DNA of 64,000 nucleotides from Allosphingosinicella sp042666435. GTDB lineage: Bacteria > Pseudomonadota > Alphaproteobacteria > Sphingomonadales > Sphingomonadaceae. Under the pieces are notes generated by a model. That model saw only the letters and a list, made by a program, of their open reading frames with translations. It was not told the DNA's origin and searched no databases. Made by a program: the position numbers and the translations under genes. Positions within the stretch are counted from its first letter, which is position 1. Every line of letters starts with the position of its first letter. Where the stretch lies: assembly GCF_042666435.1 (NCBI RefSeq), contig NZ_JBHTDC010000002.1:682001-746000 (forward strand), read 5' to 3'. Positions 49,832-57,701 of this stretch are shown one piece after another.

Positions 49832-50227
49832 TCAGAATACCTCCGCCAGCACCTCGCCGCCGACATTCTGGTCGCGCGCTTCCGCGTCGGACAGAACGCC
49901 GCGTGGCGTCGAGACGATGGTGATGCCGAGGCCGTTGCGGACCCGGGGCAGTTCCTGGCTTCCCGAATAGACACGGCGGCCCGGCTTCGAGATGCGGGAC
50001 ACGTGCCGGATGGCGGGCTGGCCTTCGAAATATTTCAGCTCGATGCGCAGGCCCTTGTGCTGGCCGAGCGCTTCTTCGCTGTAGCCACGGATATAGCCTT
50101 CGCGCTGGAGCACGTCGAGGACGCGGGCGCGCAGCTTGGACGCGGGGGAGACCACGCTGTCCTTGCGCGCCTGCTGGCCGTTGCGGATGCGGGTGAGCAT
50201 ATCACCCAGGGGATCGGTCAATGGCAT
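49832..50227 (-). CDS. rpsH: 30S ribosomal protein S8
   Basis: A 131-residue S8, standard length. It starts PLTDPLGDMLTRIRNGQQARK and ends GVLSDAEARDQNVGGEVLAEVF. In E. coli S8 is the translational repressor of the spc operon; whether a matching mRNA site exists here was not determined. It lies 10 bp after rpsN. Confidence 0.99.
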   Translation of the reverse strand: MPLTDPLGDMLTRIRNGQQARKDSVVSPASKLRARVLDVLQREGYIRGYSEEALGQHKGLRIELKYFEGQPAIRHVSRISKPGRRVYSGSQELPRVRNGLGITIVSTPRGVLSDAEARDQNVGGEVLAEVF

Positions 50228-50237
50228 ATTCTATACC

Positions 50238-50543
50238 TTACCAGCTCGACTTCGTGAGGCCCGGAATCAGGCCCTTGTTGCCCAGTTCGCGGATCATGAT
50301 CCGCGACAGGCCGAATTTGCGATAAACGGCGCGCGAACGGCCGGTGACTCCGCAGCGGTTGCGGACCCGGGTCGGGTTCGCGTTGCGCGGAATCTCCGCC
50401 ATCTTCAGACGCGCGATCAGACGCTCGGTGTCGTCCTTGGACTCGTCGTCCGCGATTGCCTTCAGCTTCGCATATTGGCCGGCATATTTCTTGACCAGCT
50501 TCCTGCGACGCTCATTCTTGTTGATCGAACTCAGTTTCGCCAT
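50238..50543 (-). CDS. rpsN: 30S ribosomal protein S14
   Basis: A 101-residue, zinc-free (long) S14. It begins AKLSSINKNERRRKLVKKYAGQY and ends SRIMIRELGNKGLIPGLTKSSW, with RNRCGVTGRSRAVYRKFGL. The four-cysteine zinc site of short S14 is absent, the usual form in alphaproteobacteria. The gap to rplE holds a palindromic repeat. Confidence 0.99.
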   Translation of the reverse strand: MAKLSSINKNERRRKLVKKYAGQYAKLKAIADDESKDDTERLIARLKMAEIPRNANPTRVRNRCGVTGRSRAVYRKFGLSRIMIRELGNKGLIPGLTKSSW

Positions 50544-50580
50544 GACTTAAGTTCTCGCCTTCCATCTCATTTGCGTGTTT

Positions 50581-50626
50581 CCCGGCGAAAGCCGGGACCC
50601 AGTCTGGACCCCGGCTTTCGCCGGGG
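50581..50626. repeat. Palindromic repeat, family R2 (copy 2), inside spc operon
   Basis: cccggcgaaagccggg and ccccggctttcgccgggg lie in the 93-bp gap between rplE and rpsN. It is the same type as at 14693-14752. Confidence 0.85.
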
Positions 50627-50636
50627 AACGGAAAAA

Positions 50637-51227
50637 TTATGCCGCCTGCTTTTCCTCTTCCACCTTCGGGAAGGGGAAGTTGAAGAGGCGCAGCAGCTCG
50701 CGCGCCTCGTCGTCCGTCTTCGCCGTGGTGGTCACGATGACATCCATGCCGCGGACTTTGTCGATGCGGTCATAGTTGATCTCGGGGAACACGATCTGCT
50801 CCTTCAAGCCCATCGCATAATTGCCCCGGCCGTCGAACGACTTGGGGTTGAGGCCGCGAAAGTCGCGGACGCGCGGGAGCGCGATCGTGACCAGGCGGTC
50901 CAGGAACTCGTACATACGCTCGCGGCGAAGCGTGACCTTGACGCCGATCGGCATGCCTTCGCGCAGCTTGAACTGGGCGATCGACTTCTTGGCCTTGGTG
51001 ACGACGGGCTTCTGGCCGGCGATGAGCTCCATCTCCTGAGCCGCCGTGTCGACCTTCTTCTTGTCCTGCGTCGCTTCGCCCACGCCCATGTTGATGACGA
51101 TCTTTTCGAGCCTGGGAACCTCCATATGGTTCTTGTACCCGAACTTCTCGGTCATCGCCTTGGCGATGCGCTCGTCGAAATCCTTCTTGAGGCGCGGCGT
51201 GTAGCCGTCCTTCTTGGCTTCAGCCAT
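50637..51227 (-). CDS. rplE: 50S ribosomal protein L5
   Basis: A 196-residue L5, starting at ATG 51227, which overlaps the rplX stop by 8 bp. It starts AEAKKDGYTPRLKKDFDERI and has KIVINMGVGEATQDKK, SIAQFKLREGMPIGVKVTL and a C-terminal GMDVIVTTTAKTDDEARELL. It binds 5S rRNA. The length exceeds that of E. coli L5 (179), mostly at the two ends. Confidence 0.99.
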   Translation of the reverse strand: MAEAKKDGYTPRLKKDFDERIAKAMTEKFGYKNHMEVPRLEKIVINMGVGEATQDKKKVDTAAQEMELIAGQKPVVTKAKKSIAQFKLREGMPIGVKVTLRRERMYEFLDRLVTIALPRVRDFRGLNPKSFDGRGNYAMGLKEQIVFPEINYDRIDKVRGMDVIVTTTAKTDDEARELLRLFNFPFPKVEEEKQAA

Positions 51228-51540
51228 TGATCGTCTCCCCGGACCGCGCCGCGACGCGGACCTTGTTGCCATCGCGCATTTCGAAGCGGACCCGGGTCGG
51301 CTTGCCGGTCTTCGGGTCTTCGAGCGCGACCTTCGATACGTGCAGCGGCGCTTCCGCCTTTTCGAGCCCGCCCTGCGGGTTCGTCTGGGTCGGCTTGCGG
51401 TGGCGGGTGATGATGTTCACGCCCGACACGACTACCTTGCCCTCCTTGGGGAGAGCCTTGGTGACTTCGCCATGCTTGCCCTTGTCCCTGCCGGACAGGA
51501 CGACGACCTTGTCGCCCTTCTTGATCTTAGCGGCGGCCAT
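51220..51540 (-). CDS. rplX: 50S ribosomal protein L24
   Basis: A 106-residue L24. ATG 51540 is chosen; GTG 51543 directly before it is an alternative. It has the KOW segment IKKGDKVVVLSGRDKGKHGEV near the N-terminus and VNIITRHRKPTQTNPQGGLE. It starts large-subunit assembly on 23S rRNA. It overlaps the rplN stop by one base and the rplE start by 8 bp. Confidence 0.99.
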   Translation of the reverse strand: MAAAKIKKGDKVVVLSGRDKGKHGEVTKALPKEGKVVVSGVNIITRHRKPTQTNPQGGLEKAEAPLHVSKVALEDPKTGKPTRVRFEMRDGNKVRVAARSGETING

Positions 51541-51908
51541 CACAGCACCTCCGGCGCAAGGCTGATGATCTTCATATGCTTCCTCGCGCGCAGCTCGCGG
51601 ACCACCGGCCCGAAGATGCGGGTGCCGATCGGCTCGGCATTGGCGTTGACGAGGACGGCCGCGTTCGAATCGAAGCGGATCGTCGAGCCGTCGGCGCGGT
51701 GGATATCCTTCGCCGTGCGGACGATGACCGCCTTGTGGACGTCGCCCTTCTTGACACGGCCGCGCGGCGCCGCTTCCTTGACGGAGACGACGATGATGTC
51801 ACCGACCCCGGCAAAACGCCGCTTCGAACCGCCGAGCACCTTGATGCACTGGACGCGCTTGGCGCCCGAATTATCGGCCACCTCAAGGTTTGACTGCATC
51901 TGGATCAT
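51540..51908 (-). CDS. rplN: 50S ribosomal protein L14
   Basis: A 122-residue L14, standard length. It begins MIQMQSNLEVADNSGAKRVQ and contains DIIVVSVKEAAPRGRVKKGD and ending ELRARKHMKIISLAPEVL. It lies at the subunit interface. The 130-bp gap before it (to rpsQ) holds a palindromic repeat. Confidence 0.99.
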   Translation of the reverse strand: MIQMQSNLEVADNSGAKRVQCIKVLGGSKRRFAGVGDIIVVSVKEAAPRGRVKKGDVHKAVIVRTAKDIHRADGSTIRFDSNAAVLVNANAEPIGTRIFGPVVRELRARKHMKIISLAPEVL

Positions 51909-51962
51909 CGATCCATTCCTTTTCTACACTTCAACCGGAACCAGTCCGGCGATCAGCTAAAC

Positions 51963-52036
51963 CGTCATTCCAGCGAAAGCTGGAATCTCTCTTTCTCTTC
52001 ACCCACTTCGAGATCCCGGCTTCCGCCGGGATGACG
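51963..52036. repeat. Palindromic repeat, family R3 (copy 1), inside S10/spc operon
   Basis: Hairpin tccagcgaaagctgga and hairpin cccggcttccgccggg are flanked by cgtcat and atgacg, between rplN and rpsQ. A relative is at 57163-57236. Confidence 0.82.
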
Positions 52037-52038
52037 AA

Positions 52039-52308
52039 CTATGCGGCGTCGGCCTTGACCGGCGTGGCGTGCGTATCGACGCGCTCCAGCACCTTCCAGG
52101 TCTTCAGCTTCGAGATCGGCCGCGTCTCCTCGATGCGGACGGTCTCGCCTTCGCGAAACTCGTTGCCCTCGTCATGGGCATGGTATTTTTTCGACCGCTT
52201 GATGATCTTGCCGTAGAGCGGGTGCTTCACCCGCCGTTCGACCTTGACCACCACGGTCTTGTCGGTCTTGTCGGACACGATGGTCCCGGTCAGAATGCGC
52301 TTCGGCAT
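52039..52308 (-). CDS. rpsQ: 30S ribosomal protein S17
   Basis: An 89-residue S17, standard length. It begins PKRILTGTIVSDKTDKTVVV and has RVKHPLYGKIIKRSKKYHAHD. It binds 16S rRNA early in small-subunit assembly. It lies 9 bp after rpmC. Confidence 0.99.
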   Translation of the reverse strand: MPKRILTGTIVSDKTDKTVVVKVERRVKHPLYGKIIKRSKKYHAHDEGNEFREGETVRIEETRPISKLKTWKVLERVDTHATPVKADAA

Positions 52309-52317
52309 GGTAACTCC

Positions 52318-52527
52318 TTAGCCCTTAGCCTGGACGGCGCGCACGCGCTCGCCCTGGAGGGTCTTGATGCGCGCGATGTCGCGGCGCACTTCGCGGGTCC
52401 GCGACGGCTTTTCGAGCTGGTTGGTGGCGGCCTGGAAGCGCAAGTTGAACGCCTCGCGCTTCAGCTCGCCCAGCTGCTCTTGAAGCTGGTCGTCGGTCCG
52501 GGTCTTGAGATCCTCGATCTTGGCCAT
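52318..52527 (-). CDS. rpmC: 50S ribosomal protein L29
   Basis: A 69-residue L29 of two helices: KIEDLKTRTDDQLQEQLGEL and the conserved REAFNLRFQAATNQLEKPSR, ending VRRDIARIKTLQGERV. It sits near the peptide exit tunnel. It is 3 bp from rplP in the order rplP-rpmC-rpsQ. Confidence 0.98.
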   Translation of the reverse strand: MAKIEDLKTRTDDQLQEQLGELKREAFNLRFQAATNQLEKPSRTREVRRDIARIKTLQGERVRAVQAKG

Positions 52528-52530
52528 CTC

Positions 52531-52962
52531 TTATGCTTCCTCGAGAACCGATTCGCCGAGGCGGGCGACCACCTTGGTCTTGATCGGCAGTTTTTCCATG
52601 GCGCGCTCGAACGCGACCCGGGCGAGCGGGCCAGGAACGCCGTCCAGCTCGAACAGGATGCGGCCGGGCTTGACGCGGGCGGCCCAGAATTCAGGCGCGC
52701 CCTTACCCTTGCCCATGCGGACCTCGGCGGGCTTCGACGACACCGGCACGTCCGGGAACACCCGGATCCACAAACGCCCCTGGCGCTTGATGTGACGCGT
52801 GATCGCGCGGCGGGCCGCCTCGATCTGGCGGGCGGTGATCCGATCCGGCTCCAGGGCCTTGAGGCCGAAGGCGCCGAAGTTGAGATCGGTGCCGCCCTTG
52901 GCGTTGCCCGAAATCCGGCCCTTGAAGGCCTTGCGGAACTTGGTGCGTTTTGGTTGCAGCAT
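52531..52962 (-). CDS. rplP: 50S ribosomal protein L16
   Basis: A 143-residue L16, slightly longer than in E. coli. It starts LQPKRTKFRKAFKGRISGNA and contains GFGLKALEP-like FGAFGLKALEPDRITARQIE and the RMGKGKGAPEFWAARVKPG loop that reaches toward the A-site tRNA. It lies 25 bp after rpsC. Confidence 0.98.
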   Translation of the reverse strand: MLQPKRTKFRKAFKGRISGNAKGGTDLNFGAFGLKALEPDRITARQIEAARRAITRHIKRQGRLWIRVFPDVPVSSKPAEVRMGKGKGAPEFWAARVKPGRILFELDGVPGPLARVAFERAMEKLPIKTKVVARLGESVLEEA

Positions 52963-52987
52963 GTCTCTTGTTCCTTAGCGGCGCCGA

Positions 52988-53695
52988 TTAACGACGGTCG
53001 TCGCGCGCGGGGCGGACGCCGGAGGTCTGGGCTTCCATCATCAGCCGGTCCTGGGCCATCGGGTCGTGACCCAATATCTCGCCCTTGAAGATCCAGACCT
53101 TGACGCCGCACACGCCATAAGCGGTGTGGGCGGTCGCCTCGGCATAATCGACATTGCCGCGCAAAGTGTGGAGCGGAACGCGGCCTTCGCGATACCATTC
53201 CGTGCGCGCGATCTCGGCGCCGCCCAAGCGGCCGCCGCAGGTGATCCGGATGCCCTCGGCGCCGAGGCGCAGGGCCGACTGGACCGCGCGCTTCATGGCG
53301 CGGCGGAAAGCGATCCGGCGCTCGAGCTGGTCGGCGACGCCCTGGGCGACGAGCTTGGCGTCGACTTCCGGCTTGCGGATTTCGACGATGTTGAGGCTTA
53401 CGTCGCTCGACGTCATCTCGCCGAGCTGCCGGCGCAGCTTCTCGATGTCGGCGCCCTTCTTGCCGATGATGACGCCCGGGCGCGCGGCATAGACCGAGAC
53501 GCGGCACAATTTCGCCGGACGCTCGATCACGACCTTCGAGATCGCGGCCTGCGGGATCGTCTTCATGATGAACTCGCGGATCTTCAGATCCTCGAGCAGC
53601 AGCCGGCCGTAATCGGCGCCTTCGGCATACCAGCGGCTGTCCCAGGTCCGGTTGATCTGCAGCCGGAGGCCGATCGGATTGGATTTCTGACCCAT
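52988..53695 (-). CDS. rpsC: 30S ribosomal protein S3
   Basis: A 235-residue S3. It starts GQKSNPIGLRLQINRTWDSR; the KH domain has VYAARPGVIIGKKGADIEKL, and the C-terminal domain GVCGVKVWIFKGEILGHDP. It lines the mRNA entry site. It lies 1 bp after rplV. Confidence 0.99.
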   Translation of the reverse strand: MGQKSNPIGLRLQINRTWDSRWYAEGADYGRLLLEDLKIREFIMKTIPQAAISKVVIERPAKLCRVSVYAARPGVIIGKKGADIEKLRRQLGEMTSSDVSLNIVEIRKPEVDAKLVAQGVADQLERRIAFRRAMKRAVQSALRLGAEGIRITCGGRLGGAEIARTEWYREGRVPLHTLRGNVDYAEATAHTAYGVCGVKVWIFKGEILGHDPMAQDRLMMEAQTSGVRPARDDRR

Positions 53696-53696
53696 A

Positions 53697-54074
53697 TTAC
53701 GCTTCCTGCTGCTCGCGGACGACGATGCGCACGCGGCTGAACGGCTTGACGATGCGGCTCGAACGGCCGCGGGCGCGCGACGTCCAGCGCTTCATCGAGA
53801 TGCTCTTGCCGACGCTCGCTTCGGCGACGACCAAGGCGTCGACGTCGAGATTGTGGTTGTTCTCCGCGTTGGCGATCGCCGAGGCGAGCACCTTGCGCAC
53901 GTCGACGGCCATCGCCTTCTTGGAGAAGGAGAGGATGTTCAGCGCGTCCTCGGCCTTGCGACCGCGAATGAGGGCGGCAACGAGGTTCAGCTTCTGCGCC
54001 GAGCCGCGGACCTGGGTCGCGGTGGCGAGCGCCTCGTTGTCGGCGACGCGACGGGGGGACTTTTCCTTGCCCAT
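53697..54074 (-). CDS. rplV: 50S ribosomal protein L22
   Basis: A 125-residue L22. It contains RGSAQKLNLVAALIRGRKAED, the long loop region, and ASVGKSISMKRWTSRARGRS, and ends VRIVVREQQEA. The loop forms part of the exit tunnel near the macrolide site. It lies 3 bp after rpsS. Confidence 0.99.
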   Translation of the reverse strand: MGKEKSPRRVADNEALATATQVRGSAQKLNLVAALIRGRKAEDALNILSFSKKAMAVDVRKVLASAIANAENNHNLDVDALVVAEASVGKSISMKRWTSRARGRSSRIVKPFSRVRIVVREQQEA

Positions 54075-54077
54075 GGC

Positions 54078-54353
54078 TTACCTCTTGCCCTTCTTGTCGG
54101 CGGCGTGGCCGGGGAAGAAGCGAGTCGGAGCGAACTCGCCCAGCTTCATGCCGACCATCTCCTCGTTCACCGACACGGGAACGAATTTGCGGCCGTTATA
54201 GACGTTGAACGTCAGCCCGACGAACTGCGGCAGGATGGTGGAGCGGCGCGACCAGGTCTTGATCGGCGCGCGGCCACCGGCTTCCTGCGCGGTCTCTGCC
54301 TTCTTCAGCAGCGACAGCTCGACGAACGGTCCTTTCCAGACGGAGCGGGCCAT
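54078..54353 (-). CDS. rpsS: 30S ribosomal protein S19
   Basis: A 91-residue S19, starting at ATG 54353 (MARSVWKGPFVELSLLKKAE) and containing KTWSRRSTILPQFVGLTFNV and GEFAPTRFFPGHAADKKGKR. It forms the head of the small subunit with S13. It follows rplB by 2 bp. Confidence 0.99.
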   Translation of the reverse strand: MARSVWKGPFVELSLLKKAETAQEAGGRAPIKTWSRRSTILPQFVGLTFNVYNGRKFVPVSVNEEMVGMKLGEFAPTRFFPGHAADKKGKR

Positions 54354-54355
54354 TT

Positions 54356-55192
54356 TTACCTCTTCTTCTTCGCGTGACGCGAACGGATGATCATCTTGTC
54401 GGTCGACTTGTTCGAGCGGGTGCGGGCACCCTTGGTCGGCTTGCCCCACGGGGTCACCGGGTGACGGCCGCCCGAGGTGCGGCCCTCGCCGCCGCCGTGC
54501 GGATGGTCGACCGGGTTCTTGGCGACGCCGCGGGTAAGCGGGCGACGGCCCTTCCAGCGGGTGCGGCCGGCCTTGGCGAAATTCTGGTTCTGATTGTCGG
54601 GGTTCGACACCGCGCCGACCGTGCCCATGCAATCGGAACGGATGTAACGCTGCTCGCCCGAATTCAGCCTGACGATGACCATGCCGCGATCGCGCCCGAC
54701 GACCTGCACATAGGTGCCCGCCGAACGCGCGATCTGGCCGCCCTTGCCCGGCTTCATCTCCACATTGTGGACGATGGTGCCGACCGGCATCTGGCCCAGC
54801 TCCATCGCGTTGCCCGGCTTCACGTCGGTCTTCTTGCCGGCGACGATGCTGTCGCCCGGGGCCAGACGCTGCGGCGCGATGATGTAGGCGAGCTCGCCGT
54901 CCTCATACTTCACCAGAGCGATGAACGCGGTGCGGTTGGGATCATATTCCATCCGCTCGACGGTGGCCGGCTGATCCCACTTGCGACGCTTGAAGTCGAT
55001 CGTGCGATACTTCTGCTTGTGGCCGCCGGCGATGCCGCGCGACGTGACGTGACCCTTGTTGTTGCGGCCGCCGGTCTTGCGCTTGCCTTCGGTCAGCGCC
55101 TTGACGGGCTTCCCTTTCCACAGCGCCGACTTGTCGACGAGGATCAGGCCGCGCTGCGACGGGCTGGTCGGGTTATATGTCTTGAGTGCCAT
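54356..55192 (-). CDS. rplB: 50S ribosomal protein L2
   Basis: A 278-residue L2, standard length. It begins ALKTYNPTSPSQRGLILVDK; the conserved RGVAKNPVDHPHGGGEGRTS segment with the His near the peptidyl-transferase centre is intact. It lies 10 bp after rplW. Confidence 0.99.
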   Translation of the reverse strand: MALKTYNPTSPSQRGLILVDKSALWKGKPVKALTEGKRKTGGRNNKGHVTSRGIAGGHKQKYRTIDFKRRKWDQPATVERMEYDPNRTAFIALVKYEDGELAYIIAPQRLAPGDSIVAGKKTDVKPGNAMELGQMPVGTIVHNVEMKPGKGGQIARSAGTYVQVVGRDRGMVIVRLNSGEQRYIRSDCMGTVGAVSNPDNQNQNFAKAGRTRWKGRRPLTRGVAKNPVDHPHGGGEGRTSGGRHPVTPWGKPTKGARTRSNKSTDKMIIRSRHAKKKR

Positions 55193-55202
55193 CGTGCGCG
55201 CC

Positions 55203-55520
55203 TCAGATACCGGTGGTGACGTCGATGGACTGGCCGTCGGCCAGCGTCACGATCGCCTTCTTCATGTCGGACCGCGTATAGGGCCGGCCCTTCCAACGCT
55301 TGGTCTTGCCCTTCTGGTTGAGCGTGTTGACGCCCGTCACCTTGACGCTGAACAGCGCTTCCACCGCCGCCTTGATCTGGGGCTTGGTGGCGTCGCCGGC
55401 GACCTTGAAGACGACCGCATTATGCTCGCTGAGCAGGGTCGACTTCTCGGTGATGTGGGGAGCGAGGACGACATCATAATGGTTGATGTCGACCGCCGCC
55501 TTGGCAGGCTTCTTAGCCAT
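55203..55520 (-). CDS. rplW: 50S ribosomal protein L23
   Basis: A 105-residue L23. It contains HYDVVLAPHITEKSTLLSEH and KVTGVNTLNQKGKTKRWKGR. It forms the docking point for trigger factor and SRP at the exit tunnel. Its start overlaps the rplD end by 8 bp. Confidence 0.99.
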   Translation of the reverse strand: MAKKPAKAAVDINHYDVVLAPHITEKSTLLSEHNAVVFKVAGDATKPQIKAAVEALFSVKVTGVNTLNQKGKTKRWKGRPYTRSDMKKAIVTLADGQSIDVTTGI

Positions 55521-56145
55521 TGAACCGCGCCTCCAGCTTCTCGACCGCGGCGCGGGTCAGCACCAGGGTCTCTGCTTTAAGAATGTCGTAGACGTTCGCG
55601 CCGACCGCCGGGAGGAGGTTGACCTCCCGCAGGTTCTGCGATGCCATGGCGAAGCCGACGTTGAGCGCGTCGCCGTCGATGACCAGAGCCTTGCCGAAGC
55701 CAAGCTTCGCCAGCTGCTCGCTGAGCGGCTTGGTCTTGGCTTCCTTGACGTCGAGATTGTCCATCACGACCAGCTTGCCGTCGCGAGCCTTGGACGAAAG
55801 CGCCATCTTGAGCCCGAGCGCGCGAACCTTCTTGTTCAGCGACGGGTTGAAGTCGCGAACGCGCGGGCCGTGCGCCTTGCCGCCGCCGACGAAGATCGGG
55901 GCGCGGCGATCGCCGTGGCGAGCCGTGCCGCCGCCCTTTTGGCGACCGAACTTCTTGCCGGTGCGGGCGACATCCGAGCGCTCGCGGGCGGCGCGGGCGG
56001 TGCCGCGGCGCTTCTCGAGCTGCCAGGTGACGACGCGATGGAGGATGTCGGCGCGCGGCTCGACGGCGAAAATCTCGTCGTTGAGCTCGATGTCGCCGCC
56101 CGACTTGCCGCCGGAGCCATCCAGGGTCTGAACCTTGACCTTCAT
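55513..56145 (-). CDS. rplD: 50S ribosomal protein L4
   Basis: A 210-residue L4. It contains RAARERSDVARTGKKFGRQK and GTARHGDRRAPIFVGGGKAH, the loop that reaches the exit tunnel. In E. coli L4 represses the S10 operon; no leader hairpin was worked out here. It is 2 bp after rplC. Confidence 0.99.
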   Translation of the reverse strand: MKVKVQTLDGSGGKSGGDIELNDEIFAVEPRADILHRVVTWQLEKRRGTARAARERSDVARTGKKFGRQKGGGTARHGDRRAPIFVGGGKAHGPRVRDFNPSLNKKVRALGLKMALSSKARDGKLVVMDNLDVKEAKTKPLSEQLAKLGFGKALVIDGDALNVGFAMASQNLREVNLLPAVGANVYDILKAETLVLTRAAVEKLEARFNG

Positions 56146-56147
56146 TG

Positions 56148-56996
56148 TCAGCCTTCCTTGCCTTCGTCGGTCGCCGGCGTTGCTTCCGGCGCTTCCGCCT
56201 GGGCATCGGATTCGGCGACGGCCGCCGCTACCTCAGCATCGCTGGGCAGGGGAGCGATTTCATGTTCGGCCGCGGGTTCGACCATGCCGGCGGGAACTTC
56301 CTCGACGGCTTGCTCGAGCGCGCGCAGGCCGGCCGGATACGGCACGCCCTCGGGGCGCGGCACCTTGACGGCGTCCTTGACGAGCAGCCAGCCGCCCTTG
56401 TGGCCCGGCACCGAGCCCTTGACGAAGATCAGGCCGCGCTCGACGTCGGTGCGGACGACTTCAAGATTCTGCTGGGTGCGGTTCTTGGCGCCCATGTGGC
56501 CGGCCATCTTCTTGTTCTTGAAGACGCGGCCCGGATCCTGGCGCTGACCGGTCGACCCCAAAGCACGGTGCGAAACCGAGACGCCGTGGGTGGCGCGCAT
56601 GCCGCCGAAGCCCCAGCGCTTCATGCCGCCGGCAAAGCCCTTGCCCTGCGTGCAGCCCTGGATGTCGACCATCTGGCCGGCGATATAATGGTCGGCCGTG
56701 ATCTCGGCGCCGACATCGAGGAGCGCATCCTCGGCGACGACGAATTCGGCCAGCCGCGCCTTCGGCTCCACCTCGGCCTTGCCGAAATGGCCGCGCTGCG
56801 GCTTGGAAAGGTTTTTCGCCTTGGCGGTGCCGGCGCCCAGCTGGACGGCGACATAGCCGTCGCGGTCGCTTTCACGGCGGGCGACGACTTGCAGATTCTC
56901 AAGCGCCAGAACGGTGACGGGCACATGGCGTCCGTCTTCCTGGAACAGGCGGGTCATCCCCATTTTCTTCGCGATCACGCCGGTGCGCATGACCAT
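56148..56996 (-). CDS. rplC: 50S ribosomal protein L3 with acidic C-terminal extension
   Basis: A 282-residue L3; most bacterial L3 proteins are about 205-215 residues. The core is normal, with MRTGVIAKKMGMTRLFQEDG, QGCTQGKGFAGGMKRWGFGG (the glutamine-methylation region) and RTQQNLEVVRTDVERGLIFV. After about residue 225 comes an Ala/Glu/Pro-rich acidic tail (for example VAAAVAESDAQAEAPEATP) that is probably disordered on the ribosome surface. It is separated from rpsJ by a 248-bp gap containing a palindromic repeat. Confidence 0.98.
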   Translation of the reverse strand: MVMRTGVIAKKMGMTRLFQEDGRHVPVTVLALENLQVVARRESDRDGYVAVQLGAGTAKAKNLSKPQRGHFGKAEVEPKARLAEFVVAEDALLDVGAEITADHYIAGQMVDIQGCTQGKGFAGGMKRWGFGGMRATHGVSVSHRALGSTGQRQDPGRVFKNKKMAGHMGAKNRTQQNLEVVRTDVERGLIFVKGSVPGHKGGWLLVKDAVKVPRPEGVPYPAGLRALEQAVEEVPAGMVEPAAEHEIAPLPSDAEVAAAVAESDAQAEAPEATPATDEGKEG

Positions 56997-57162
56997 ACTC
57001 CTTACACAGAGGCCCGCGGAACCATTTCCGCGGGCGTGTTAGCCCAAATAAGATGCGTGCCCCGCTGGGCTATTCCGCTCCGAAAAGCGAATGCGGGGGA
57101 CGCAGACCACGGCAGCGTGCCGTGCGGTATCCCGAATTCTTGCGCTCCCTCGCGGGAGCTGC

Positions 57163-57236
57163 CGTCATCCCAGCGGAAGCTGGGATCTCTCTACCTTCCT
57201 GGAAGAAGGGAGATTCCAGCTTTCGCTGGAATGACG
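57163..57236. repeat. Palindromic repeat, family R3 (copy 2), between rpsJ and rplC
   Basis: Hairpins tcccagcggaagctggga and ttccagctttcgctggaa are flanked by cgtca and tgacg, in the 248-bp gap after rpsJ. It matches the layout of the repeat at 51963-52036. Confidence 0.82.
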
Positions 57237-57244
57237 ATGGGCCG

Positions 57245-57556
<312 letters not shown>

Positions 57557-57659
57557 GTCCACTACCGATGCGAAAGAGCCAACCCCATCAAGGGGCAATC
57601 AACAAAGCGTCGCCGGAGCCGCGAGGCCCCGGTTCGGCCGATACTCATACTAAAGGCAT

Positions 57660-57687
57660 GCGGCCCGAATCATGGGATCCGGGCCGC
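57660..57687 (-). terminator. Hairpin between tuf and rpsJ
   Basis: gcggcccg and cgggccgc form an 8-bp stem with a 12-nt loop, 15 bp after the tuf stop. The trailing sequence on the minus strand (atgcctttagt) is weakly T-rich, so partial termination between the str and S10 parts is possible. Confidence 0.5.
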
Positions 57688-57701
57688 TGGATTGCCCTAT
57701 A

